Below are positions 1-6,553 of a stretch of DNA of 41,039 nt, piece after piece. The stretch covers positions 1 through 41,039 of the forward strand of contig CANGPV010000009.1 of NCBI GenBank assembly GCA_947455935.1. The letters run 5' to 3'. The first letter of the stretch is position 1. Each line of letters starts with the position of its first letter. The notes beneath the pieces were generated by a model, which worked only from the letters and a program-made list of their open reading frames with translations, was not told the DNA's origin and searched no databases. This DNA comes from Comamonadaceae bacterium (GTDB lineage Bacteria > Pseudomonadota > Gammaproteobacteria > Burkholderiales > Burkholderiaceae_C). The position numbers and the translations under genes were made by a program.

Positions 1-60
1 CACCGATGCGTCGATAAACCCTGCCAATGCAGATGCCAGGGTAATGAAGACGGTGTCCAT
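1..60 (-). CDS. Probable TauE/SafE (TSUP) family permease, N-terminus only
   Basis: The minus strand reads about 20 codons beginning MDTVFITLASALAG and running off the left edge. The hydrophobic start followed by GFID resembles the first helix of TauE/SafE-family anion exporters, which usually continue into a glycine-rich VGGGG stretch lying outside this window. An in-frame upstream ATG at 69 (MPRMDT) is possible; a GAGAG Shine-Dalgarno-like run fits the ATG at 60 better by spacing. Its upstream region is occupied by a small hairpin and the IS3-type element. With only 20 residues the family call is tentative. Confidence 0.45.
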   Translation of the reverse strand, partial: MDTVFITLASALAGFIDASV

Positions 61-72
61 GCGGGGCATTCT

Positions 73-85
73 CTCAGTCGCTGAG
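73..85 (-). promoter_or_regulatory. Small hairpin overlapping the ribosome binding site of the left-edge gene
   Basis: CTCAG-TCG-CTGAG is a perfect 5-bp inverted repeat just upstream of the start codons at 69 and 60. On the minus-strand transcript its 3' arm runs into the GAGAG that would serve as ribosome binding site, so it could modulate translation. The arms are short and chance occurrence is possible. Confidence 0.25.
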
Positions 86-90
86 GGGTG

Positions 91-103
91 AAAAAAAAGC
101 ACC
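91..103. terminator. Left arm of a terminator split by the insertion sequence
   Basis: AAAAAAAAGCACC here is complementary to GGTGCCTTTTTTT at 1563-1575. With the insertion sequence removed the two join as a GCACC/GGTGC stem with an 8-base loop, flanked by an A-tract and a T-tract, i.e. a bidirectional rho-independent terminator at the 3' end of the regulator gene. Confidence 0.6.
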
Positions 104-107
104 GTTG

Positions 108-131
108 TGAACTGACCCCATAAAGTTGGAC
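108..131 (+). repeat. Left terminal inverted repeat of the insertion sequence
   Basis: TGAACTGACCCCATAAAGTT followed by GGAC matches the right end with a one-base offset inside the CCCC/AAA stretch. Confidence 0.85.
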
Positions 132-146
132 GGTTTAAGGGGCTGA

Positions 147-998
147 TTAGGCCATAGAGGGCTGAGTTCTGTATTGCACAGGACTCAGCCCTTTTAATTT
201 GGTCTTGATCCGATCGTTGTTGTAGTAGTGGATGTACTCCTTCAAGCCCATCTCGAGTTCCTTAACAGTCCCGAATTTGTTCAAGTAGAAGTACTCCGAT
301 TTGAGTGTGCCAAAGAAGCTTTCCATAGCCGCGTTGTCCAAACAATTGCCTTTTCTTGACATGCTCTGCGTCAAACCTCTTTGCGCAAGCTGGCGTTGGT
401 ACGAAGCCATCTGATAGTGCCATCCCTGATCTGAATGAAGCAGTGGCGTTTCGTCGCTGCCAAGCGTGCTCAACGCTTTCTTGAGCATCTCGCTGACCAG
501 AGGCATCTTGGGAGCCTCTTGTGTCTCATAGGCAACGATCTCCCCGTTGTACAGATCCAGCACCGGCGAGAGATACAGCTTCTCGCCATGAACATTGAAC
601 TCGGTGACATCCGTCACCCACTTGCTGTTTGGCCTGTCAGCGCAGAACTTTCGGTCTAAGATGTTGGGAACAATCGCATTGAACTGGCCGCGGTATGAGC
701 GGTACTTCTTGGGGCGTACCAGCGACTTCAGGCCTTGCAGTTGCATCAGGCGCTGAACCGCCTTGTGATTGACCTCGCAACCACTTCGGCACAACTCAGC
801 CGTGATGCGCCGATAGCCATACCGCCCCTTATGCCAGTCGTAAATCTCACGAATGCGAACCTTCAAAACGGCGTTCTTGTCGTCCCCTTGCAGCGCCTTG
901 ACTTGGTAATAGAACGTGCTGCGCGCAAGCTCAGCCACCTGGAGCAACGTGGCTAATGGGTGCTGTTGCCTTAGTTCGATCAGGGCTTGCGTTTTTTC
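147..998 (-). CDS. IS3-family transposase OrfB (DDE integrase catalytic part)
   Basis: This is the catalytic half of the transposase, which cuts and joins element ends. It carries an HTH_21-like N-terminus (ARSTFYYQ), then a DDE integrase core: first Asp in WVTDVTEF, second in LLHSDQGWHYQ, and Glu in NAAMESFFGTLKSE. The ORF track begins at a TTG (947), but the same frame continues upstream as KTQALIELRQQHPLATL to about 998, where it overlaps orfA at an A6 run; the real product is therefore probably an OrfAB fusion made by -1 frameshifting. The frame is intact to its TAA. Confidence 0.9.
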   Translation of the reverse strand, partial: EKTQALIELRQQHPLATLLQVAELARSTFYYQVKALQGDDKNAVLKVRIREIYDWHKGRYGYRRITAELCRSGCEVNHKAVQRLMQLQGLKSLVRPKKYRSYRGQFNAIVPNILDRKFCADRPNSKWVTDVTEFNVHGEKLYLSPVLDLYNGEIVAYETQEAPKMPLVSEMLKKALSTLGSDETPLLHSDQGWHYQMASYQRQLAQRGLTQSMSRKGNCLDNAAMESFFGTLKSEYFYLNKFGTVKELEMGLKEYIHYYNNDRIKTKLKGLSPVQYRTQPSMA

Positions 999-1507
999 TG
1001 CGCCGCCTGCTTTTTGGCTCGAACTAAGGCATCCAACTTTTTTAGATAGGCCACCTCCGCTCGCAAGTACTCGTTTTCTCGCTGTAGCTCTTGCAGAGTT
1101 TTGGCCTCTGTTGGCTTCTCGATTGGCTTTGGGGGTTCGAGAGACTTCATCTGTTTAGGTCGCCCTCGAGGTTTTGGGGCTAATGCTGTGATACCACCCT
1201 CATGGTACTTACGCTGCCATGCTGAAACAACACCTCCACCACCGCGCAGATCAAATAAGTGAATGGTCTGGGTGAAGGACAGCTCTTCTCGCCACATGTG
1301 CTCAAGGATATGAAGCTTAAATTCAGCGCTGTAGTGACTGAATTTCTTTGTTAACCCCTTATCTCCGTTCAGGCGATAAAAGCCAACCCAATTCCGTATC
1401 TGACCAGAAGTGACACCATATTTGGAAGCAAGCCCTTTGTAACCACCACCACCCGCTAAGTAATCTTGAACTACAGATCTTTTAAATATCTCGTCGTACT
1501 TCGCCAT
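980..1507 (-). CDS. IS3-family transposase OrfA (DNA-binding part)
   Basis: OrfA binds the terminal repeats. Two helix-turn-helix-like segments are visible (GLASKYGVTSGQIRNW, then a second half ending AWQRKYHEGG), followed by a proline-rich linker and a C-terminal coiled coil (LQELQRENEYLRAEVAYLKKL), as expected for IS150-type OrfA. The track start at 1540 is a TTG inside the terminal repeat; I prefer the ATG at 1507 (MAKYDEIF), giving 175 residues. Its end overlaps the orfB frame at an A6 slippery run. Confidence 0.88.
   Translation of the reverse strand: MAKYDEIFKRSVVQDYLAGGGGYKGLASKYGVTSGQIRNWVGFYRLNGDKGLTKKFSHYSAEFKLHILEHMWREELSFTQTIHLFDLRGGGGVVSAWQRKYHEGGITALAPKPRGRPKQMKSLEPPKPIEKPTEAKTLQELQRENEYLRAEVAYLKKLDALVRAKKQAAQKKRKP
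992..998 (-). other. Probable programmed -1 ribosomal frameshift site
   Basis: On the minus strand OrfA reads CAG AAA AAA CGC. The G-A6-C run allows a one-base backward slip into the orfB frame (GAA AAA ACG), which is open and encodes the conserved N-terminal part of OrfB. This matches the known mode of OrfAB synthesis in IS3-family elements. Confidence 0.7.
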
Positions 1508-1534
1508 GAAAAACACCCCAAAGGTTGGATTGGT

Positions 1535-1558
1535 GTCCAACTTTTGGGGTGCAGTTCA
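1535..1558 (-). repeat. Right terminal inverted repeat of the insertion sequence
   Basis: Read on the minus strand it begins TGAACTGCACCCCAAAAGTT and pairs with the left end at 108-131. Confidence 0.85.
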
Positions 1559-1562
1559 CTCG

Positions 1563-1575
1563 GGTGCCTTTTTTT
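1563..1575. terminator. Right arm of the terminator split by the insertion sequence
   Basis: GGTGCCTTTTTTT lies just downstream of the regulator stop codon at 1590 (minus-strand gene) and pairs with 91-103 across the inserted element, 12 of 13 positions matching. Confidence 0.6.
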
Positions 1576-1589
1576 ATGTCAACGCCTCA

Positions 1590-2678
1590 TCAGTATTTTT
1601 TCGCTGCTGGCAACTCTGCAAAGGCCTCATGGATAGTAGACACCTGACCACAATGCGCAGCGGTGTAACCCGGCAATTGGTTCACAGCAAACTGAAATTC
1701 ATCGCCGTTGAGCACCTTGAGCACGGCTTGCAAATGAGGACGCTCTAAGTCGGATTGGTTGCACAACAAAAAATAACGCTCGGTGGCCAAGGGCAAAAAC
1801 TCCAACTTAAAGCGCCTGGCAGGCGTTTCCACGCCAAAGCCCACATCGGCCATGCCACTGGCCACAAATGCGGCCACCGCAGCATGGGTGAACTCAGCTT
1901 GCTCGTAGCCGGAAATTTGGGTGGGGTCAATCTGCGCTTTCTTCAAAAAGCATTCCAACAAAAACCTTGTACCACTGCTGGGTTGGCGGTTAACAAAGCG
2001 AATGCCTTTGCGGGTGAGGTCTTGCACCTCATAAATTTTGTGCGGGTTGCCACTGGCCACCATGAAACCCTGACGGCGCGTGGCCACGTGGATGATGCGG
2101 CTTTCCTTGGGAATCAACCACCGGGCGTAATGCTTGAAGGCGATATCCTCAAACTCGCCTTGCGGAATGTGAAAACCTGCAATCTCACAAGCACCCTCAT
2201 ACAAAGACGCCACCGCTTCAATGCTGCCCACATACTTGCGCTCCACACGCGTACCTGACAGCGCCAAAGTTTGGATCAGTTTTTCCACCGCAAAACCATG
2301 GCTGGCATGGACCCTCAGCGCTTCACCAGCGGCAGACAGCACCCGCCCAATTTCACCTTCTAGCTCGGAGGCCAAGGATTCCAACATAGGGGTGAGGCGT
2401 GCGGAGATACGGTGTCCTGCCCATACCAATTTCTCGGCCAAGGGCGTGAGCGTGGAGCCTTTGCCCCGCTCCATATTAAGCAATGGCATGCCCAGTTGTT
2501 CCTCGCCTTGGCGAATCAAGCTCCAAGCATGGCGATAAGAAGCCCCCGTTTTTTTGCAAGAACCGGACAAACTGCCGTGCCCCTGCACCTCAGAAAGCAA
2601 TTCCAGCAATCGGGGAGCCAGGTTATGCCCCTTGGCGTCGCTGATGGTCCACTGGGGTTTGATAGAGACTTTATGCAT
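1590..2678 (-). CDS. ModE/LysR-type HTH regulator with PBP-like sensor domain, probable formate operon regulator
   Basis: A 362-residue transcription factor. Residues about 20-85 form a winged helix of the ModE/LysR kind (LLSEVQGHGSLSGSCKKTG, then SYRHAWSLI, then RGKGSTLTPLAEKLV). Residues about 130-345 resemble the PBP-like ligand-binding domain found in molybdate/formate-linked regulators (HIPQGEF, PSSGTRFLLE, ADVGFGVE). It is divergent from the OFA transporter/fds operon with a 176-bp gap containing palindromes, so control of that operon, possibly sensing formate or a molybdenum species, is inferred. A regulator called FdsR exists beside fds genes in Cupriavidus; orthology is unproven. Confidence 0.75.
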   Translation of the reverse strand: MHKVSIKPQWTISDAKGHNLAPRLLELLSEVQGHGSLSGSCKKTGASYRHAWSLIRQGEEQLGMPLLNMERGKGSTLTPLAEKLVWAGHRISARLTPMLESLASELEGEIGRVLSAAGEALRVHASHGFAVEKLIQTLALSGTRVERKYVGSIEAVASLYEGACEIAGFHIPQGEFEDIAFKHYARWLIPKESRIIHVATRRQGFMVASGNPHKIYEVQDLTRKGIRFVNRQPSSGTRFLLECFLKKAQIDPTQISGYEQAEFTHAAVAAFVASGMADVGFGVETPARRFKLEFLPLATERYFLLCNQSDLERPHLQAVLKVLNGDEFQFAVNQLPGYTAAHCGQVSTIHEAFAELPAAKKY

Positions 2679-2854
2679 GGAAGTTTAGGCTTTTCAGAGC
2701 ATATTAGTTGTGTTGACTGAATCTAGCTTACCTTACCTTCATTGTCATATTGCCGCAATGCAGTGATTTCCCTAGACTTTCATGTGCTTCAAAAGCATAT
2801 GTTCGGGTAAAGTCGAGAAGTTAGTGAAGAACTTATTCCAAGAACGGAGACACC
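2679..2854. promoter_or_regulatory. Divergent regulatory region between regulator and formate operon
   Basis: The gap holds two short palindromes: ATTGC-C-GCAAT at 2749-2759 and ATGTGCTT-CAA-AAGCATAT at 2782-2800 (one mismatch in the arms). A weak sigma-70-like pair, TTGCCG (2750-2755) and TAGACT (2773-2778) with 17-base spacing, overlaps the first palindrome. These are candidate binding sites for the divergent regulator. The transporter has a good ribosome binding site, GGAGAC, ahead of its ATG. Confidence 0.45.
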
Positions 2855-4501
2855 ATGACAACCCTAGACGAAACCCCTGGCTTTTTGTCCAAAGAGCGCA
2901 TCGTTGCGCCTGAAGGATTTAACCGCTGGTTGGTGCCACCAGCCGCCTTGGCCATCCATTTGTGCATTGGCATGGCCTATGGCTTTTCGGTTTTTTGGCT
3001 TCCCTTGTCCAAAGCCTTGGGCATCAAAGAGGCCATCAAATGCGGACCTGAGATAGGCTTTTTCCAAGAACTCTTCATCACCACCTGTGACTGGAAAGTT
3101 TCCACCTTGGGTTGGATGTACACCTTGTTTTTTGTGCTGCTAGGTAGCTCCGCCGCTTTATGGGGCGGTTGGTTAGAGCGTGTGGGTCCCCGCAGAGCCG
3201 GTGTGGTCAGCGCTTTGTGCTGGTGTGGTGGCATGCTCATTTCTGCAGTGGGTGTTTATTACCACCAGTTTTGGATGATGTTGCTGGGTTCGGGCTTCAT
3301 TGGAGGCATTGGTCTGGGCTTGGGTTACATCTCTCCGGTCAGTACGCTTATTAAATGGTTCCCCGACCGCCGTGGCATGGCAACTGGCATGGCCATCATG
3401 GGCTTTGGTGGAGGCGCCATGATTGGCTCGCCTTTGGCGGCCGAGTTGATGAAAGTGTTTGCTTCAGACACCCAAGTCGGCGTCTACCAAACCTTTGTCT
3501 GCATGGCCTTGGTTTATTTTGTGTTCATGATGTCGGGTGCTTTGGGTTACCGCATTCCCGCCACCGGCTGGAAACCTGCGGGCTGGACACCACCGGTGCA
3601 ACAACAAGCCAACGCCATGATCACCCAAGGCCATGTGCATGTCAGCAAAGTCTGGGGTATTCCCCAGTTTTGGATGGTGTGGGTGGTGTTGTGCATGAAC
3701 GTGTCAGCCGGTATTGGCGTGATCGGTATGGCCAGTCCCATGTTGCAAGAGGTTTTTGGTGGCACCTTGATGGGTATAGACGCCAAGTTCGTCGACCTTG
3801 ATAAAGCCCAGCTCACCACCATCGCAGGGATTGCCGCAGGTTTTACGGCTTTGCTGAGTCTGTTCAACATTGGCGGTCGTTTTGTCTGGGCGAGTTTGTC
3901 CGACAAACTCGGTCGCAAGCTCACCTACATCATCTTCTTTGTCTTGGGTGGTGCTTTGTACGCGTCTGTCCCTGCCAGCGCCATGGCAGGCAACAAAATG
4001 CTCTTTGTCGCTGCGTTTTGCATCATCTTGAGTATGTACGGCGGCGGCTTTGCCACCGTCCCTGCGTATTTGGCTGACTTATTCGGCACGCAAATGGTGG
4101 GCGCTATCCACGGTCGCTTGTTGACCGCATGGGCCACAGCAGGCATTTTGGGCCCCGTGGTGGTGAATTACATGCGTGACTACCAACTCGGTTTGGGCAT
4201 TCCTCGCGAGCAGGTTTACAACCAAACCATGTTCATCTTGGTGGGCATGTTGGTGGTGGGCTTGATTGCCAACCTGATGATCAAGCCCGTGGACGCCAAG
4301 CACTTCATGAACGCTGAAGAACTGGCGCATGAAAAGAAACTTGCACACGAAAAAGCAAGTGCATCCGAAGTGGGCACTGCCCACGGTGGCAGCGGCGAAT
4401 CCAATTCCCTGTGGGTGGTGTTCGCATGGACGGCCGTCGGCATCCCCTTGGCCTGGGGTATTTATCGCACGCTCTTGAGCGTAGGCAAATTTTTCAACTG
4501 A
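2855..4501 (+). CDS. OFA-family MFS transporter (oxalate/formate antiporter type)
   Basis: A 548-residue inner-membrane major facilitator protein with about 12 membrane helices and OFA-type signatures (MAYGFSVFWLPLSKALG in the first helix, GLGLGYISPVSTLIKWFPDRRG in the fourth, the loop ASLSDKLGRK). It is longer than OxlT of Oxalobacter: there is an inserted Cys-containing loop after helix 1 (KCGPEIGFFQELFITTCDW) and a C-terminal extension with a charged stretch and an extra predicted helix (SLWVVFAWTAVGIPLAWGIY). It sits 7 bp ahead of fdsG, so formate (or oxalate-for-formate) uptake feeding the dehydrogenase is the likely job; the exact substrate cannot be read from sequence. Confidence 0.88.
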   Translation: MTTLDETPGFLSKERIVAPEGFNRWLVPPAALAIHLCIGMAYGFSVFWLPLSKALGIKEAIKCGPEIGFFQELFITTCDWKVSTLGWMYTLFFVLLGSSAALWGGWLERVGPRRAGVVSALCWCGGMLISAVGVYYHQFWMMLLGSGFIGGIGLGLGYISPVSTLIKWFPDRRGMATGMAIMGFGGGAMIGSPLAAELMKVFASDTQVGVYQTFVCMALVYFVFMMSGALGYRIPATGWKPAGWTPPVQQQANAMITQGHVHVSKVWGIPQFWMVWVVLCMNVSAGIGVIGMASPMLQEVFGGTLMGIDAKFVDLDKAQLTTIAGIAAGFTALLSLFNIGGRFVWASLSDKLGRKLTYIIFFVLGGALYASVPASAMAGNKMLFVAAFCIILSMYGGGFATVPAYLADLFGTQMVGAIHGRLLTAWATAGILGPVVVNYMRDYQLGLGIPREQVYNQTMFILVGMLVVGLIANLMIKPVDAKHFMNAEELAHEKKLAHEKASASEVGTAHGGSGESNSLWVVFAWTAVGIPLAWGIYRTLLSVGKFFN

Positions 4502-4508
4502 TTGATGT

Positions 4509-4991
4509 ATGAATTCAACCCAAGCTTTGCCTGAACAGGCGCTTATCGACCAACTGGTGCAACAACACGCCTCTGAACCAGGGTCGTTATTGCCCTTGTT
4601 GCACGACATTCAGGACAAGCTCGGGTTCATTCCCGCCAGCAGTGTGCCCTCCATTGCGCAGGGCTTAAATCTGTCGCGTGCCGAGGTGCATGGCGTCATC
4701 ACTTACTACCACCACTTTCGCAGCACCGCTCCCGGTAAACATGTCATCCAAGTCTGCCGTGCTGAGGCTTGCCAGTCTTGTGGCAGCGAAGAACTCTGGG
4801 CCTTGGCAGAAAAACTGCTGGGTTGCAAAGGACACGAAACCAGTGCGAATGGCATGTACTCGCTTGAACCCGTTTACTGCTTAGGACTGTGTGCTTCGTC
4901 GCCTGCGGTGCAAATCGATGATCGCTTGCATGCCCGTGTGAATGAAGCCAAGCTGACCCGCTTGGTTCAAACCTTGGAGGCTGCAGCATGA
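4509..4991 (+). CDS. fdsG: NAD-dependent formate dehydrogenase gamma subunit (NuoE-like)
   Basis: A 160-residue thioredoxin-fold [2Fe-2S] protein homologous to NuoE. The four cluster cysteines are visible as Cys83-x4-Cys88 and Cys124-x3-Cys128 (CRAEAC, CLGLC). It pairs with FdsB to pass electrons towards NAD in the cytoplasmic FdsABG complex. The gene follows the transporter by 7 bp and overlaps fdsB by 4 bp (ATGA). No strong Shine-Dalgarno sequence precedes its ATG, suggesting translational coupling to the transporter. Confidence 0.95.
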   Translation: MNSTQALPEQALIDQLVQQHASEPGSLLPLLHDIQDKLGFIPASSVPSIAQGLNLSRAEVHGVITYYHHFRSTAPGKHVIQVCRAEACQSCGSEELWALAEKLLGCKGHETSANGMYSLEPVYCLGLCASSPAVQIDDRLHARVNEAKLTRLVQTLEAAA

Positions 4992-6544
4992 GCATCACCG
5001 TGTATGTTCCCTGCGACTCAGCAGCACTGGCCGCCGGTGCCGACGAGGTTGTTGACGCCATTCACAAAGAGGCCGCTGCGCGTGGTGTGTCCGTTGATGT
5101 GCAGCGCAACAGTTCACGCGGCATGTTTTGGTTGGAACCTTTGGTCGAGGTTGTCACGCCCCAAGGTCGCATGGCTTACGGCCCTGTGGCGTTTGAAGAT
5201 GTGCCCTCCTTGTTCGACGCTGATTTTTTAACCGGCGGCCAACATGCTTTGGGTTGGGGCATCACAGATTCCATTCCTTATTTGGCCAAACAACAACGTC
5301 TGACCTTTGCCCGCATGGGTATCACCCGCCCCTTGTCGCTGGATGACTATGCCGCTCACGGCGGATGGGTAGGCCTGAAAAACGCCGTGGCCATGGATGG
5401 TGCTGCGGTGGTGCAAGAGCTGTTGGACTCAGGTTTGCGTGGTCGCGGTGGCGCTGCTTTTCCTGCAGGCATCAAATGGCGCACCGTGCGAGGCACCACA
5501 GCGGCACAAAAGTACGTGGTGTGCAACGCAGATGAAGGTGACTCGGGTACCTTCTCGGACCGCATGACCATGGAGGGCGACCCCTATATGCTGATTGAGG
5601 GTATGGCCATCGCCGGTTTAGCGGTCGGTGCCACCCAAGGCTATATCTACATACGTTCTGAATACCCGCACGCCATTGCCACCATGAACACGGCCATCGC
5701 CATGGCCGAGTCAGCTGGCTACTTGGGTGCCAACGTGATGGGCAGCGGCCAAGCGTTTGTCTTGAAGGTGCGCAAAGCTGCAGGCTCTTACGTGTGTGGC
5801 GAAGAAACCGCCATGCTGGAGAGCATCGAGGGCAAGCGTGGCGTGGTGCGTGCCAAACCACCCTTGCCTGCGTTGGAAGGTTTGTTTGGCCAACCTACCG
5901 TCATCAATAACGTCATCACCTTGGCGAGCGTGCCCATCATCATGGCCAAGGGTGCAGCTTTTTACAAAGACTTTGGCATGGGACGTTCCACCGGCACCCT
6001 GCCTTTTCAAATCGCTGGCAATATTTTGCAAGGTGGTTTGGTCGAACGTGCGTTTGGTTTGAGTTTGCGCGAACTCTTGTTTGATTTTGGTGGCGGTAGC
6101 CGAAGCGGCAAACCCATCAAAGCGGTGCAAGTCGGCGGCCCCTTGGGCGCTTATGTGCCTGAATCGCAATGGGATGTGCCTTTGGACTATGAAGCCTATG
6201 CCGCCATGGGTGCGGTCGTGGGACATGGTGGCATCGTGGTGCATGACGACAGCGCCAACATGGCCAAGCTGGCTCGCTATGCCATGGAGTTTTGCGCCAT
6301 CGAGAGTTGCGGCAAATGCACCCCTTGCCGTATTGGTTCCACACGCGGTGTGGAAACCATAGACCGGATTGGCACTTCCAACAACAAAGAACAACAAGTG
6401 CATTTGCTACGCGATTTGTGCAACACCATGTTGCACGGCAGCTTGTGTGCCATGGGCGGGATGACACCCTATCCCGTGTTGTCCGCTCTCAACCATTACC
6501 CCGCTGACTTTGGTTTAGAAACCAAAGAGGCTCAAGTGCTTTAA
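4988..6544 (+). CDS. fdsB: NAD-dependent formate dehydrogenase beta subunit (NuoF-like)
   Basis: The 518-residue diaphorase subunit, which binds FMN, NAD(H) and a [4Fe-4S] cluster. An N-terminal thioredoxin-like segment (about 1-110) is followed by the FMN/NADH core with GLRGRGGAAFPAG at about 149 and CNADEGDSGTFSDR, and by the cluster motif Cys441-GK-Cys444-TP-Cys447 plus a later cysteine near the C-terminus. It transfers electrons from FdsA clusters to NAD+. The start overlaps fdsG, and fdsA follows after 9 bp. Confidence 0.96.
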   Translation: MSITVYVPCDSAALAAGADEVVDAIHKEAAARGVSVDVQRNSSRGMFWLEPLVEVVTPQGRMAYGPVAFEDVPSLFDADFLTGGQHALGWGITDSIPYLAKQQRLTFARMGITRPLSLDDYAAHGGWVGLKNAVAMDGAAVVQELLDSGLRGRGGAAFPAGIKWRTVRGTTAAQKYVVCNADEGDSGTFSDRMTMEGDPYMLIEGMAIAGLAVGATQGYIYIRSEYPHAIATMNTAIAMAESAGYLGANVMGSGQAFVLKVRKAAGSYVCGEETAMLESIEGKRGVVRAKPPLPALEGLFGQPTVINNVITLASVPIIMAKGAAFYKDFGMGRSTGTLPFQIAGNILQGGLVERAFGLSLRELLFDFGGGSRSGKPIKAVQVGGPLGAYVPESQWDVPLDYEAYAAMGAVVGHGGIVVHDDSANMAKLARYAMEFCAIESCGKCTPCRIGSTRGVETIDRIGTSNNKEQQVHLLRDLCNTMLHGSLCAMGGMTPYPVLSALNHYPADFGLETKEAQVL

Positions 6545-6553
6545 GGAAACACC

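Larger units (their letters stand above)
108..1558 (-). mobile_element. IS3-family (IS150-like) insertion sequence
   Basis: Terminal inverted repeats are visible: the left end begins TGAACTGACCCCATAAAGTT and the right end, on the other strand, begins TGAACTGCACCCCAAAAGTT. Between them lie orfA and orfB of an IS3-type transposase in the usual overlapping -1 arrangement, giving a length of about 1.45 kb, normal for the family. One more matching base on each side (107, 1559) is possible. I see no clear 3-4 bp target duplication (left flank GTTG, right flank CTCG). Both open reading frames are intact, so the element may be active. Confidence 0.93.

Noticed and set aside
104-1562. Target site duplication of the insertion sequence
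   Set aside because: Flanks GTTG and CTCG do not match for 3-4 bases under either choice of element ends.
4079-4609. 176-residue minus-strand ORF across the transporter/fdsG junction
   Set aside because: Overlaps two well-supported genes on the other strand and shows no domain.
5711-6403. 230-residue minus-strand ORF opposite fdsB
   Set aside because: Antisense shadow of a confidently identified gene.
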